Positions 34,110 to 41,545 of a DNA stretch of 64,000 nt are shown here, piece by piece. How positions within the stretch are numbered: position 1 is the stretch's first letter; the number at the start of each line of letters is the position of its first letter. The position numbers and the translations under genes are program-made. The notes under the pieces were generated by a model that saw nothing but the letters and a program-made list of their open reading frames with translations, searched no databases and was not told the DNA's origin. Source of the stretch: Kribbella pratensis (GTDB lineage: Bacteria > Actinomycetota > Actinomycetes > Propionibacteriales > Kribbellaceae); the NCBI RefSeq assembly GCF_004365355.1, contig NZ_SODP01000002.1, positions 1,111,838 through 1,175,837 on the forward strand, read 5' to 3'.

Positions 34110-34424
34110 TCAGAAGAAGAACTTCAGCACCGTAAAAGCGAGCCCGGCCGCCGCGCACAGCGCCGCCTTCCAGGACCCGAACCCCTGCCGGAACCCCGCC
34201 ACGAGCGTCCCGACTGTGACCGGCACCAGCATCACCAGCAAGGTGACGCCGGCTGCATGAACGCCGACGTGCGATTGCAGCGTCAGCAGCCAGCCGACGA
34301 CGAACGCGAAAGCCAATCCGAGCCAGCTACCAGTCCGGACCGATCCATCACCTGCATCGCTGCGGTGCCCACGATGCGACGCGCGAGGGGCCCGTCGATG
34401 TGAGGTCGGAGCAACGTGCGCCAT
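34110..34424 (-). CDS. Small membrane protein, unknown
   Basis: A 104-residue protein with a basic, His/Arg-rich N terminus (SHRRAPRASHRGHRS) and about three membrane helices (near 34-50, 56-76, 85-100), ending LKFFF. It is tail-to-tail with glnR, with 7 bp between stops. The start is uncertain because the N-terminal 30 residues are not conserved-looking. Confidence 0.52.
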   Translation of the reverse strand: MAHVAPTSHRRAPRASHRGHRSDAGDGSVRTGSWLGLAFAFVVGWLLTLQSHVGVHAAGVTLLVMLVPVTVGTLVAGFRQGFGSWKAALCAAAGLAFTVLKFFF

Positions 34425-34487
34425 TCACTCACCTTCCGTAAGTGCCTGAGCACGCAAGGTACCAGGAAGGTCGGTGAGGACGAAAAA

Positions 34488-34519
34488 CCGGTACGTCGCG
34501 CGGGCGCGCGACGTACCGG
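34488..34519 (-). terminator. Rho-independent terminator of the 5'-nucleotidase gene
   Basis: CCGGTACGTCGCGC and its exact reverse complement form a 14-bp stem with a 4-nt loop. On the minus strand the stem is followed by TTTTT. This is the most canonical intrinsic terminator in the window. Confidence 0.85.
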
Positions 34520-34543
34520 CTCTCGCTCAGTCTTCGGTCAGGC

Positions 34544-36361
34544 TCACGAACCGATCGAGATCCGGTCGGTCGCGACCGGGGTGTACGGGTCGTGCGCGGT
34601 CAGGTAGTTGGCGAAAGCGTCGATGTCGAGGCCGCCGAACACCTTGTTCGTCGCGGTGGTGAAGGCCGGGAAGCCGTCGCCGCCGTCGGAGAGGAAGTTG
34701 TTCGTGACGATGCGGTACGACGTACCGTCCACCAGCGGCTGCCCGCCGATCTTGATCGAGCCGGCGACGACCTTCGAGCCCGCTGCGGCGGCCGGGTTCC
34801 AGGTGTAGGTGATGCCCGCGACCTGGAGGACCTTGTACTTCGGCGCGTCCGGACCGTTCAGCCCGGAGAACTGCTGCTCGAGCAGCGTCTTGATCTGCGC
34901 CCCGGTCATGTCCATCGAGACCAGGAAGTTGTTGAACGGTTGCACGGTGAACGCCTGCCCGAAGGTGACCTCACCGTTGTTCGACGCGAGGTCCGCGCGG
35001 ATGCCACCCGGGTTCATGAACGCGGCGACCGGGGTCTTCCCACCGGACACCACGGACGGGTCGGCCAACTGTGCGTCGGCGATCAGGTTGCCCAGTGGCG
35101 ATTCGAGCGAGTCGTCGGGCGTCCGCACCACGGACGGGGTGGTGATGTGGCCGATCACCTTGGTCTCGATCGGGGCGACCAGCTTCTTGTACTTCGCGAT
35201 CAGGTCGGCCGTCTTGCGGTCCTGCACGACGTCCTGGGTGACGATCTGGTTGTTCGCCAGCGTGTTCACCCGGTCCACGTCGCCGGTCGCGTTGTCGATG
35301 CTCAGCCGGACATCGGTGACCAGCCGCCCGAACGACGACGCGCTGGTGACGAGTCGCGGCTTGCCGGCCTTGTCCGGCAGGGAGCAGTTGTACGCCTGGT
35401 GGGTGTGGCCGGAGAGGATCGCATCGATCTCCGGGTCCAGGCCGGCGTTGATGTCGACGATCGGGCCGGAGATGCCCGGGCAGCTGTTGTACGCCTTCGG
35501 GTCGGCCGGGAAACCGCCCTCGTGCAGCAGCACGACGATCGACTTCACACCCTTCTTCTTCAGCTCCGGAACCAGCGCGTTCGCGGTCTCGACCTCGTCC
35601 TTGAAGGTCAAGCCGTCGACACCGGACTTGGTGACGATGTTCGGCGTGTTCTCCAGCGTCATGCCGATGAAGCCGACCTTCTGGCCGTCCGCGAACGTCT
35701 TGATCGTGTACGGCGCGAACAGGGTCTTCTGGGTGTTGGTGAAGAACACGTTCGCGGACAGGTATTTGAACTTGGCGCCGGTGAACGGGTGCGCCGGGTC
35801 CGGGCACGAGTTCTGGTTGTTCTGCCCGTCCCCGTCCGGCAGGCAGCCGCCCGTCTGCATCCGGAGCAGCTCGTGCCAGCCCTCGTCGAACTCGTGGTTG
35901 CCCACCGACGCAGCCTCGAGTCCCATCCCGTTCAGCGCTTCGATCGTCGGCTCGTCGTGGAACGCGGCCGACAGCAGCGGCGAGGCACCGATCAGGTCAC
36001 CGGCGGCGACCGTGACCGAGTCCTGGCCCTTAGCCTTGGCAGCGGCCCGCAGGTCCTTCAGATACGTCGCGAGGTACGCCGCGCCGCCCGCCGGGATGCC
36101 GTTGATGTTGCCGCCCGAACCCGTCGCCGGCTCCAGGTTGCCGTGGAAGTCGTTGATCGAGAGCAGCTGGATCTGGGTGTGCGTCGGCTTCGGCTTCTTC
36201 GCCTGTACGGCGGTCTGCGACTCCTTGGCCGTCTGCGTCGCGGCCGCCTGGCTCACGGATCCCCCCGCGGCCAAGGCGAGCACAGCGGCCGTCCCGGCGG
36301 CGAGCACTCCGACCGCCCGCCGTCCCCCCAGCCGCGCTTTGTCTCGTCCTGTCAGAGCCAT
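34544..36361 (-). CDS. Secreted bifunctional metallophosphatase/5'-nucleotidase
   Basis: A 605-residue exported enzyme. After a signal peptide (about 1-40) the metallophosphatase domain shows LLSINDFHGNLEP, GDLIGASP, GNHEFDEGW and SGHTHQAYNC, the dinuclear metal ligands. The C-terminal 5_nucleotid_C domain (about 400-600) has GGIRADL and FGQAFTVQPFNN. It would release phosphate from extracellular nucleotides. In Streptomyces a homologue lies beside mshD, as here. No LPxTG sorting signal is present, so it is probably released. Confidence 0.92.
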   Translation of the reverse strand: MALTGRDKARLGGRRAVGVLAAGTAAVLALAAGGSVSQAAATQTAKESQTAVQAKKPKPTHTQIQLLSINDFHGNLEPATGSGGNINGIPAGGAAYLATYLKDLRAAAKAKGQDSVTVAAGDLIGASPLLSAAFHDEPTIEALNGMGLEAASVGNHEFDEGWHELLRMQTGGCLPDGDGQNNQNSCPDPAHPFTGAKFKYLSANVFFTNTQKTLFAPYTIKTFADGQKVGFIGMTLENTPNIVTKSGVDGLTFKDEVETANALVPELKKKGVKSIVVLLHEGGFPADPKAYNSCPGISGPIVDINAGLDPEIDAILSGHTHQAYNCSLPDKAGKPRLVTSASSFGRLVTDVRLSIDNATGDVDRVNTLANNQIVTQDVVQDRKTADLIAKYKKLVAPIETKVIGHITTPSVVRTPDDSLESPLGNLIADAQLADPSVVSGGKTPVAAFMNPGGIRADLASNNGEVTFGQAFTVQPFNNFLVSMDMTGAQIKTLLEQQFSGLNGPDAPKYKVLQVAGITYTWNPAAAAGSKVVAGSIKIGGQPLVDGTSYRIVTNNFLSDGGDGFPAFTTATNKVFGGLDIDAFANYLTAHDPYTPVATDRISIGS

Positions 36362-36455
36362 GTCTACTCCGTTGTCTTGGTTGTGAATCCGCTGAAGCTA
36401 CCTGAGCAGCAAACCCTCTTGCCAGAACCTGAGAAGGAACTCAGCTGAAACCTTT

Positions 36456-36461
36456 TACTGT
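36456..36461 (+). promoter_or_regulatory. Candidate -10 box for leaderless mshD mRNA
   Basis: TACTGT is followed by 6 nt (GTTCTG) and the GTG start codon. No ribosome binding site is present, so a leaderless transcript is likely. Three contiguous PHO-unit-like 11-mers (minus strand) lie at 36419-36451. Confidence 0.5.
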
Positions 36462-36467
36462 GTTCTG

Positions 36468-37376
36468 GTGACCCTCGAAGCCGTTCCCTCACCGTTGCCC
36501 TCGGCCACCGCCGCCGCCGTCACCGAACTCGCCCGCGCGGCTGCACACAGCGACGGCGTGAACCCCCTGTCCGAACGCACCCTCCTGCACCTCGACGGCG
36601 AGCATCCGAACGACCTCCACGTCCTCGCGTACGAAGGCGATCCCGGCACCATCGAGGTCACCGGCCTGCAGAGTGCCCGCAACCTCGTCGGGTACGCCGC
36701 TCTTGCGCCCGACGGCTCGGCCGAACTGGTCGTCCACCCGCACTTCCGGCGACAAGGCTTCGGTACGGCGCTTCTGCGCATGCTGCTCGACCACGGCGGT
36801 TCCCGCACTCGTGTCTGGGCCCACGGACGTCTACCTGGCTCGGACGAGCTGGCCCAGCGTCTCGGTCTCAAGGTCACCCGCGAGCTCTACTTCCTCCGCC
36901 GCACCAGGGCTCCGCTGCCGGACCCGGTCTGGCCGGACGGAATCGCAGTACGCACATTTGTCTCCGGACAGGACGACGCCGCCTGGCTATCCGTCAATGC
37001 GGCAGCCTTCGCCGACCACCCGGAACAGGGCAGCTGGACCGCCGACGACCTGACCGACCGCATCCAGCAGCCGTGGTTCGACCCCAACGGCTTCTTCCTG
37101 GCCGTCGACTCCACCACGGGCGCCCTGGCCGGCTTCCACTGGACAAAGGTCGAGGACGGCATCGGCGAGGTCTACGTAGTAGGCGTCTCCCCCACACACC
37201 AAGGCTCCGGCCTAGGCAAAGCCCTAACCCTCCAAGGCCTCCACCACCTACAGGAGGACCGGCACCTCGACTCAATAGTCCTCTACGTAGACGGCACCAA
37301 CACCCCAGCCCGATCCCTCTACACCTCCCTCAACTTCACCACCGCCGCCCTAGACGTCCAATACGCCCCCGCCTAA
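36468..37376 (+). CDS. mshD: Mycothiol synthase (MshD)
   Basis: A 302-residue protein with two GNAT acetyltransferase domains. The first (about 60-140) has ELVVHPHFRRQGFGTALLRML, given here by its core HPHFRRQGFGTAL. The second, active one (about 155-300) has GEVYVVGVSPTHQGSGLGKA and DGTNTPARSLYTSLNF. It acetylates Cys-GlcN-Ins with acetyl-CoA in the last step of mycothiol synthesis. The final 60 codons use more A/T-ending codons than the start. Confidence 0.92.
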   Translation: MTLEAVPSPLPSATAAAVTELARAAAHSDGVNPLSERTLLHLDGEHPNDLHVLAYEGDPGTIEVTGLQSARNLVGYAALAPDGSAELVVHPHFRRQGFGTALLRMLLDHGGSRTRVWAHGRLPGSDELAQRLGLKVTRELYFLRRTRAPLPDPVWPDGIAVRTFVSGQDDAAWLSVNAAAFADHPEQGSWTADDLTDRIQQPWFDPNGFFLAVDSTTGALAGFHWTKVEDGIGEVYVVGVSPTHQGSGLGKALTLQGLHHLQEDRHLDSIVLYVDGTNTPARSLYTSLNFTTAALDVQYAPA

Positions 37377-37457
37377 CCCACGCTTGATCCGCTCCCCCCG
37401 CCCACCCGCACCCGAGCCGCTCTCACCCCACCTGGCCGGCAGTCGGGCACCTGGCCC

Positions 37458-37613
37458 CGCCTGACGCGCACTCGAGCGCCTCGCCCGTCCGGAGACCTAC
37501 TCGAGCGCCTCGCCCCTCCCAGATCTACTCGTGGGGCTAGCCCCGCCTGACCCGTACTCGAGCCGCTCGCCTCGCCCGACCTGTACTCGAGCGGCTCACC
37601 CCGCCTGACCCTC
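37458..37613. repeat. Imperfect tandem repeats around CTCGAG
   Basis: Four copies of a unit resembling CCCGCCTGACSCGTACTCGAG followed by CGCCTCGCC are visible, given here by the core ACTCGAGCSSCTC. They occur near 37470, 37500, 37555 and 37586, followed by a truncated CCCGCCTGACC at about 37600. Spacing is irregular (about 30-55 bp). Confidence 0.55.
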
Positions 37614-37688
37614 CTGTGAACGACCTCACACCGAAGTCACCCCCTCACTTCGCGTCATACCCCCGGCACCCACCCGTCCCACCACCAA

Positions 37689-37734
37689 CCAGGAGCCGTC
37701 CGAGCCTCTAACCCCCCAGCCGGGCGGCTCCTGG
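37689..37734. terminator. Hairpin upstream of the DUF6318 operon
   Basis: CCAGGAGCCG pairs with CGGCTCCTGG (10 bp) around a 26-nt loop. It could be a late terminator for mshD or part of the repeat region. Confidence 0.4.
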
Positions 37735-37823
37735 CCCCCAGTTATCCACAACTGCACCTTTTGACATCGAACCCCGAGCCCAACCCCCGTTACGATCATT
37801 TCGACTACGGAGGGCAGACACTC

Positions 37824-38444
37824 GTGACACACCGCAACAGGCCAACCCGCACGTTCCTGGCCTGCCTGGGCACCGCCACACTCCTGACAGCATGTGGTGC
37901 CGGTAGCCCCGAGGCCGGGCGTCCCAACACGGCTCCGCCATCGCCCTCGGTGAACACCCAGACCGGCTCCCCGACCGAGTCCACAGCGACCCCTCCTCCG
38001 TCAACGACGCCCAGCGGGCCACCTACACGGCCGGCGAACGCCAACGGGCTCACTCTCGCAGCAGCCGAGCAGTTCGTTCGGTACTACAACACTCTGTTGA
38101 ACTACGCCGCCGAAACGGGCGACACCGGCCCACTACTCGGGGCTAGCGAGGCCGGCTGCGAAAACTGCAAGTCATACGCGAGCTTTGTGGCACAGGCGAA
38201 TGTTGCAAATGGTCTCATAAAGGGCGACTACCGCGAGCAAATCACCGACGTACCAGAATTGTATCGCGGCGACAGCGGGCGTGTTGGCGGATCAGCCTTG
38301 GTGACAGTCGGCGCGTACGTGAGCCAGAAATCGAAATCTGCGGCCCCGCGCAACATACCGGCAGCCAAGTACAAGCGCGAGTTCGCATTGTCGCCGAAAG
38401 CCGGTAGTTGGGTAATGTATGAGATGAAGCTTGTGAAGCAATGA
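37824..38444 (+). CDS. DUF6318 family lipoprotein
   Basis: A 206-residue lipoprotein. The lipobox is LLTAC at about residue 21, followed by a Pro/Thr/Ser linker and a compact domain with EQFVRYYNTLLNYAAETGDT and ASEAGCENCKSYASFV, the CxxC-like pair of DUF6318 proteins. GGAGGG precedes the GTG at 37824. A paralogue lies two genes on. Base composition drops well below that of its neighbours in the second half, which suggests acquisition. Function unknown. Confidence 0.72.
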   Translation: MTHRNRPTRTFLACLGTATLLTACGAGSPEAGRPNTAPPSPSVNTQTGSPTESTATPPPSTTPSGPPTRPANANGLTLAAAEQFVRYYNTLLNYAAETGDTGPLLGASEAGCENCKSYASFVAQANVANGLIKGDYREQITDVPELYRGDSGRVGGSALVTVGAYVSQKSKSAAPRNIPAAKYKREFALSPKAGSWVMYEMKLVKQ

Positions 38445-39361
38445 AGAAGATCCGTGCCGTGATCGTCACGTCCACCGCATTGCCGATCGCATTGATAGCC
38501 GCGTCAGGCAGCGTCTGGGCCGGTAGCAACACGCCGCTCTCTCCGCAGGAGGGCGTGACTACGAGGCCAAGTTCACCCACGGTGAATGTAAGTGACGATA
38601 AAGAAGGTGCATCGGCAACAGCCACCGACCGCCTTGACGTCCACAAGTCAATCTATCCAACAGCGACATCGAAGACCCCCCGGACGGTTTCTACGCGGTC
38701 TCCCGAAGGGTCAACTGATTCATCTGGTGCGAAGGAAGACCCCGGCAGAGATTCCACGGACCTAACCGACCTCAAAATCAACGTCGGACTCTGCGGTCGC
38801 ATGCAGCCAGATGGAACGGTGCCCGGTCCGACCCGATGCCAGCCTGGCGGTGACGATCGGCGAGTTACGGCACGCACGATGCCTCCGGAGGTGGTGCGTC
38901 CGCGGCCAGAGGATGTCACTTGGGAGCTGATCCGTTCGGAGACGAAGAACGTAATCTTCCCTGGACTGTCGGTGAAGGTGCAGCCCAACGGGCGGACTCT
39001 CGTCAATCTGGACACCATTGTCTACACCGACGAGAGCAAGGTCTCGACGACAACCGTGACACTGCTTGGCTTTCCCGTAGTCATCGAAGCGACCCCCATC
39101 AGTTATACGTGGAGCTTCGGCGACGGCAGCCCTGCGTTGACGACGAGTACGCCGGGAAAGGCCTACCCGTCGAAGGAGATCACCCACAAATACATGAAGC
39201 GCGCCGATGTCAGCCTGACGCTGACGACCAACTACGCGGCCCGCTTCAACGTCGCCGACACCGGTTGGCATTACATCGACGGCACCGTCCCGATCACCGG
39301 CCCGGCGACGCCGATTCTGGTGCGTGAGGCCGTTCCCGTCCTTGTCGACCCAGGCCGCTGA
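38441..39361 (+). CDS. Secreted protein with PKD-like domain
   Basis: A 306-residue exported protein starting in an ATGA overlap with the lipoprotein gene. A signal peptide (about 1-28, ending GSVWAG) precedes a Thr/Ser-rich stalk (about 30-105). The C-terminal half contains a PKD-like fold: ISYTWSFGDGSPALTTSTPGK and ITHKYMKRADVSLTLTTNYAA, given here by SYTWSFGDGSP and HKYMKRADVSLTLT. Such domains act in protein-protein or carbohydrate contact. It is sandwiched between two DUF6318 lipoprotein genes and shares their lower GC. Confidence 0.7.
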   Translation: MKKIRAVIVTSTALPIALIAASGSVWAGSNTPLSPQEGVTTRPSSPTVNVSDDKEGASATATDRLDVHKSIYPTATSKTPRTVSTRSPEGSTDSSGAKEDPGRDSTDLTDLKINVGLCGRMQPDGTVPGPTRCQPGGDDRRVTARTMPPEVVRPRPEDVTWELIRSETKNVIFPGLSVKVQPNGRTLVNLDTIVYTDESKVSTTTVTLLGFPVVIEATPISYTWSFGDGSPALTTSTPGKAYPSKEITHKYMKRADVSLTLTTNYAARFNVADTGWHYIDGTVPITGPATPILVREAVPVLVDPGR

Positions 39362-39364
39362 GCC

Positions 39365-39934
39365 GTGCCCGGCGTCGTACACATGTCAGTTCGGCTCGTC
39401 GGTTGGGCAGCGGTGTTTGCGAGTGTCGTCGTCCTTCTGGGTGGGTGTGGTGGCGGCGCGCGGGGCGAGGTGAGTCCGTCAAGGGACTTAGCCTCCGCGA
39501 CGCCTGCGGCTCCCGAGCGGCCGGTTGCGGCGTACGGGCTCAGTCTGGCGGCCGCTGACCAGTTCGTTCGTCACTACGTTGATTTGATGAACTACGCCTC
39601 TCAGACGGGCGACAGCGGGCCTCTGCTTGCGGCGAGCGATGCCGGCTGTGTGGGATGCAAGCAGTACGCCGATATTGCCGTGAGGACCAATGCCTCGAAT
39701 GGGGGCCTCAGTGGGGACTACCGCGAGCGCGTGTCTGATGTCAGCGAGTTGGTCCGTAGAAGCAATGGTCGTCTGCGCGGCTCGGCAGCCGTCACCGTTG
39801 GGCGATACACGACGAAGGATTCACCCGCCGCCGCACCGGTTGTGAGCAAGGCGGCGAGATACACGGAGCAGGTCGTCCTGTCTCCGAGCAAAGGCAATTG
39901 GGTGATGTTCGAGATCGAGCTGGAAGAGCGCTGA
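39365..39934 (+). CDS. DUF6318 family lipoprotein, paralogue
   Basis: A 189-residue lipoprotein with lipobox LLGGC and a mature domain parallel to the gene at 37824: DQFVRHYVDLMNYASQTGDS, AGCVGCKQYAD and GDYRERVSDVSEL. The GTG at 39365 lies 3 nt after the previous stop; ATG at 39383 is an alternative that gives a more normal signal length. The operon thus encodes two related lipoproteins around one secreted protein. Confidence 0.7.
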   Translation: MPGVVHMSVRLVGWAAVFASVVVLLGGCGGGARGEVSPSRDLASATPAAPERPVAAYGLSLAAADQFVRHYVDLMNYASQTGDSGPLLAASDAGCVGCKQYADIAVRTNASNGGLSGDYRERVSDVSELVRRSNGRLRGSAAVTVGRYTTKDSPAAAPVVSKAARYTEQVVLSPSKGNWVMFEIELEER

Positions 39935-39951
39935 CGTAGCACTAGAACGCT

Positions 39952-41499
39952 CTAATAGAGCGCGTTTCGGAGGTGGTTGGTTAGGTGGGTGTGGGCTTGT
40001 CGGATTTTGCCGGGGACGGTTAGGAGGTTGGCGTAGCCGTGGCAGAGGGTGGGGTGGGGGACGTGGGTGATTTGGTTGCCGGCGGCTTGGAGGGCTGCGG
40101 CGTATTCGAGGCCTTCGTCTCGGAGGGGGTCGAAGCCGGCTGTGGTGAGGTAGGTGGGTGGGAGGCCGGTCAGGTCGTCTGAGCGGATCGGGGAGACGAT
40201 CGGGTCGGGGCGGATGGTGGGGTCGGGGGTGTAGTGGTCGCGGTACCAGATGATGTCGTTCTCGCTGAGGATGAAGCCTTCGGAGAACAGGTCTCGGCTG
40301 GGGCGGCGGGCTACCAGGTCGACTGAGGGGTAGAGCAGGACCTGGAGGGCGGGGTGCGGGAGGCCTCGGCGTACGGTCTGCTGGGCTACTACGGCGGCCA
40401 GGTTGCCGCCGGCGCTGTCGCCGCCGACCGCGACCAGGTCCGGATCGACGCCGAGGTCCTCGGCGTGCTCGACTGCCCAGGTGAAGGCGGCGATCGCGTC
40501 CTCGGCGGCCGTCGGTGCGGGGGCTTCGGGGGCGAGGCGGTAGTCGACGGACAGGACGCGGATCCCTGCGTCGGCGGCGATCGCGCGGCACAGGCCGTCG
40601 TGGGTGTTGAGGTCGCCGACGACCCAACCGCCGCCATGGAAGAACACCAACAACCCCTGCCCCACCCCGCCGGAACCGAAACCAGAGCCCGAGCCCGAGC
40701 CGAGACGTGAACTTGAGCCGGAGCCGGAGCCAGGACCCGAGCCGGAACCGAAACCCGAGCCAGAACCGGTGGTGGGGCCGGTCACGGGGCCGGTGGCGGA
40801 GCCCGACCTGGACCCCGAGGCGGAGCTCGGGCCGGTCGTGGAGCCGGCCATGGGGCCGGTGGCGAAGGCCGAGGCGGAGCTAGAGCCAGAATCCGAGTCG
40901 GAGCCGGATCCAGAACCCCAGGCGGAGCCGGAGCTGGTGCTGGTGGCGGGTCCCGAGCCGGAACCGGAGCCTGAGCCAGGCCCCGAGCCGGAGCCGGAGC
41001 TGCGGTCGGTGGCGGGCTCCGAGACCGAGACGGAGGTGGAGCTGTAGCCAGAACCCGAGGTGGAGCTGGAGCGTGCGCCAGAGCTGGTCGGGGTGCCCGG
41101 TTTTGGGATGTAGAGGCGGGCTCCTAGTTGGCCGGCGGCGCCGCGGACGGTTAGGTCGGTTACTCGCTGTAGTTCGGCGGGGTTGCCGGGGATCAGTTTG
41201 CAGAGGTTGCGGAAGTGGGCGCGGGCCGTGGCCGCGTCGGTTTTTGTTGTGTGAGGCAACAGGTTGTCGAGGCGGAGGAGGAGCTGGAGGTCGGGGTCGA
41301 GGACGTTGCCGTCGATCTGGATCGGTGCGCCCGCGAGGCGGCGCCGGACGGCCGCGGGGAGGGCGTAGAGCGGGGTCAGCGCATTGGCCTGTACGGCGTT
41401 CACCGTGTCTCGCAGTACCGAATCCAGTCGTGAGTTCACAAGGAGTGACGCTAGCAACCGCAGGCCCAAGAAGCGGTCCACAGGCAACGAAAACGTCAC
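39952..41499 (-). CDS. Alpha/beta hydrolase (HSL-type esterase) interrupted by a Gly/Ser-rich segment
   Basis: A 515-residue protein of the hormone-sensitive-lipase esterase family. The oxyanion motif HGGGW and the nucleophile S362 in GGDSAGGN are intact, and the His end is seen in HPTLCHGYANLL. The N-terminal cap (DPDLQLLLRLDNLLP...) is also present. Between the strand GARLYIPKPG and LLVFFHGGG, normally a few residues apart, lie about 146 residues (136-281) of Gly-Ser-rich low complexity (GSGSGSG, TGPVTGPTTG). GTG at 41499 is the likely start because the frame upstream would run into ppk. There is no ribosome site, so this remains uncertain. Confidence 0.72.
   Translation of the reverse strand: MTFSLPVDRFLGLRLLASLLVNSRLDSVLRDTVNAVQANALTPLYALPAAVRRRLAGAPIQIDGNVLDPDLQLLLRLDNLLPHTTKTDAATARAHFRNLCKLIPGNPAELQRVTDLTVRGAAGQLGARLYIPKPGTPTSSGARSSSTSGSGYSSTSVSVSEPATDRSSGSGSGPGSGSGSGSGPATSTSSGSAWGSGSGSDSDSGSSSASAFATGPMAGSTTGPSSASGSRSGSATGPVTGPTTGSGSGFGSGSGPGSGSGSSSRLGSGSGSGFGSGGVGQGLLVFFHGGGWVVGDLNTHDGLCRAIAADAGIRVLSVDYRLAPEAPAPTAAEDAIAAFTWAVEHAEDLGVDPDLVAVGGDSAGGNLAAVVAQQTVRRGLPHPALQVLLYPSVDLVARRPSRDLFSEGFILSENDIIWYRDHYTPDPTIRPDPIVSPIRSDDLTGLPPTYLTTAGFDPLRDEGLEYAAALQAAGNQITHVPHPTLCHGYANLLTVPGKIRQAHTHLTNHLRNALY
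40657..41094 (-). repeat. Low-complexity GS-encoding repeat inside the esterase gene
   Basis: Degenerate 6- and 12-bp units of the GAGCCG/GAACCG type (plus strand) run for about 438 bp and keep the minus-strand frame open, encoding Gly-Ser with scattered Thr, Pro, Ala and Asp. The complementary strand is open as a Pro-Glu repeat, which is a consequence of the same unit. Confidence 0.85.
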
Positions 41500-41545
41500 A
41501 TCTGGCAAAACGCGGACGGCTACCCCTCGTTCACCAAAGGGTGCG

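Larger units (their letters stand above)
37377..37823. other. Long intergenic region with degenerate repeats and a hairpin
   Basis: This 447-bp stretch between mshD and the DUF6318 operon has no convincing gene. Its left half is filled with imperfect CTCGAG-containing repeats. The middle holds a 10-bp-stem hairpin, and the right end holds TTGACA (37761-37766) and TACGAT (37791-37796), which are too far apart for one standard promoter, before the lipoprotein ribosome site. Confidence 0.6.

Noticed and set aside
36436..36464. A SigR-type promoter (GGAAC ... GTT) before mshD
   Set aside because: The distance between the elements is 20-21 nt instead of the 16-18 nt usual for SigR; the -10 box with leaderless spacing fits better.
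39948..39962. CGCTCTAATAGAGCG as a terminator between the DUF6318 operon and the esterase gene
   Set aside because: The palindrome leaves only a 5-bp stem once a loop is allowed, which is too weak for a confident terminator.
40604..41047. A plus-strand Pro-Glu repeat ORF of 147 residues opposite the esterase
   Set aside because: It is the complement of the Gly-Ser repeat; it has no ribosome site and lies fully inside a gene with intact catalytic motifs on the other strand.
41529..41539. GTTCACCAAAG as a PHO unit before ppk
   Set aside because: It is a single unit only 7 nt before the start codon; other GTTCAC matches (41398, 41434) lie within the esterase coding region. This is too weak to call a PHO box.
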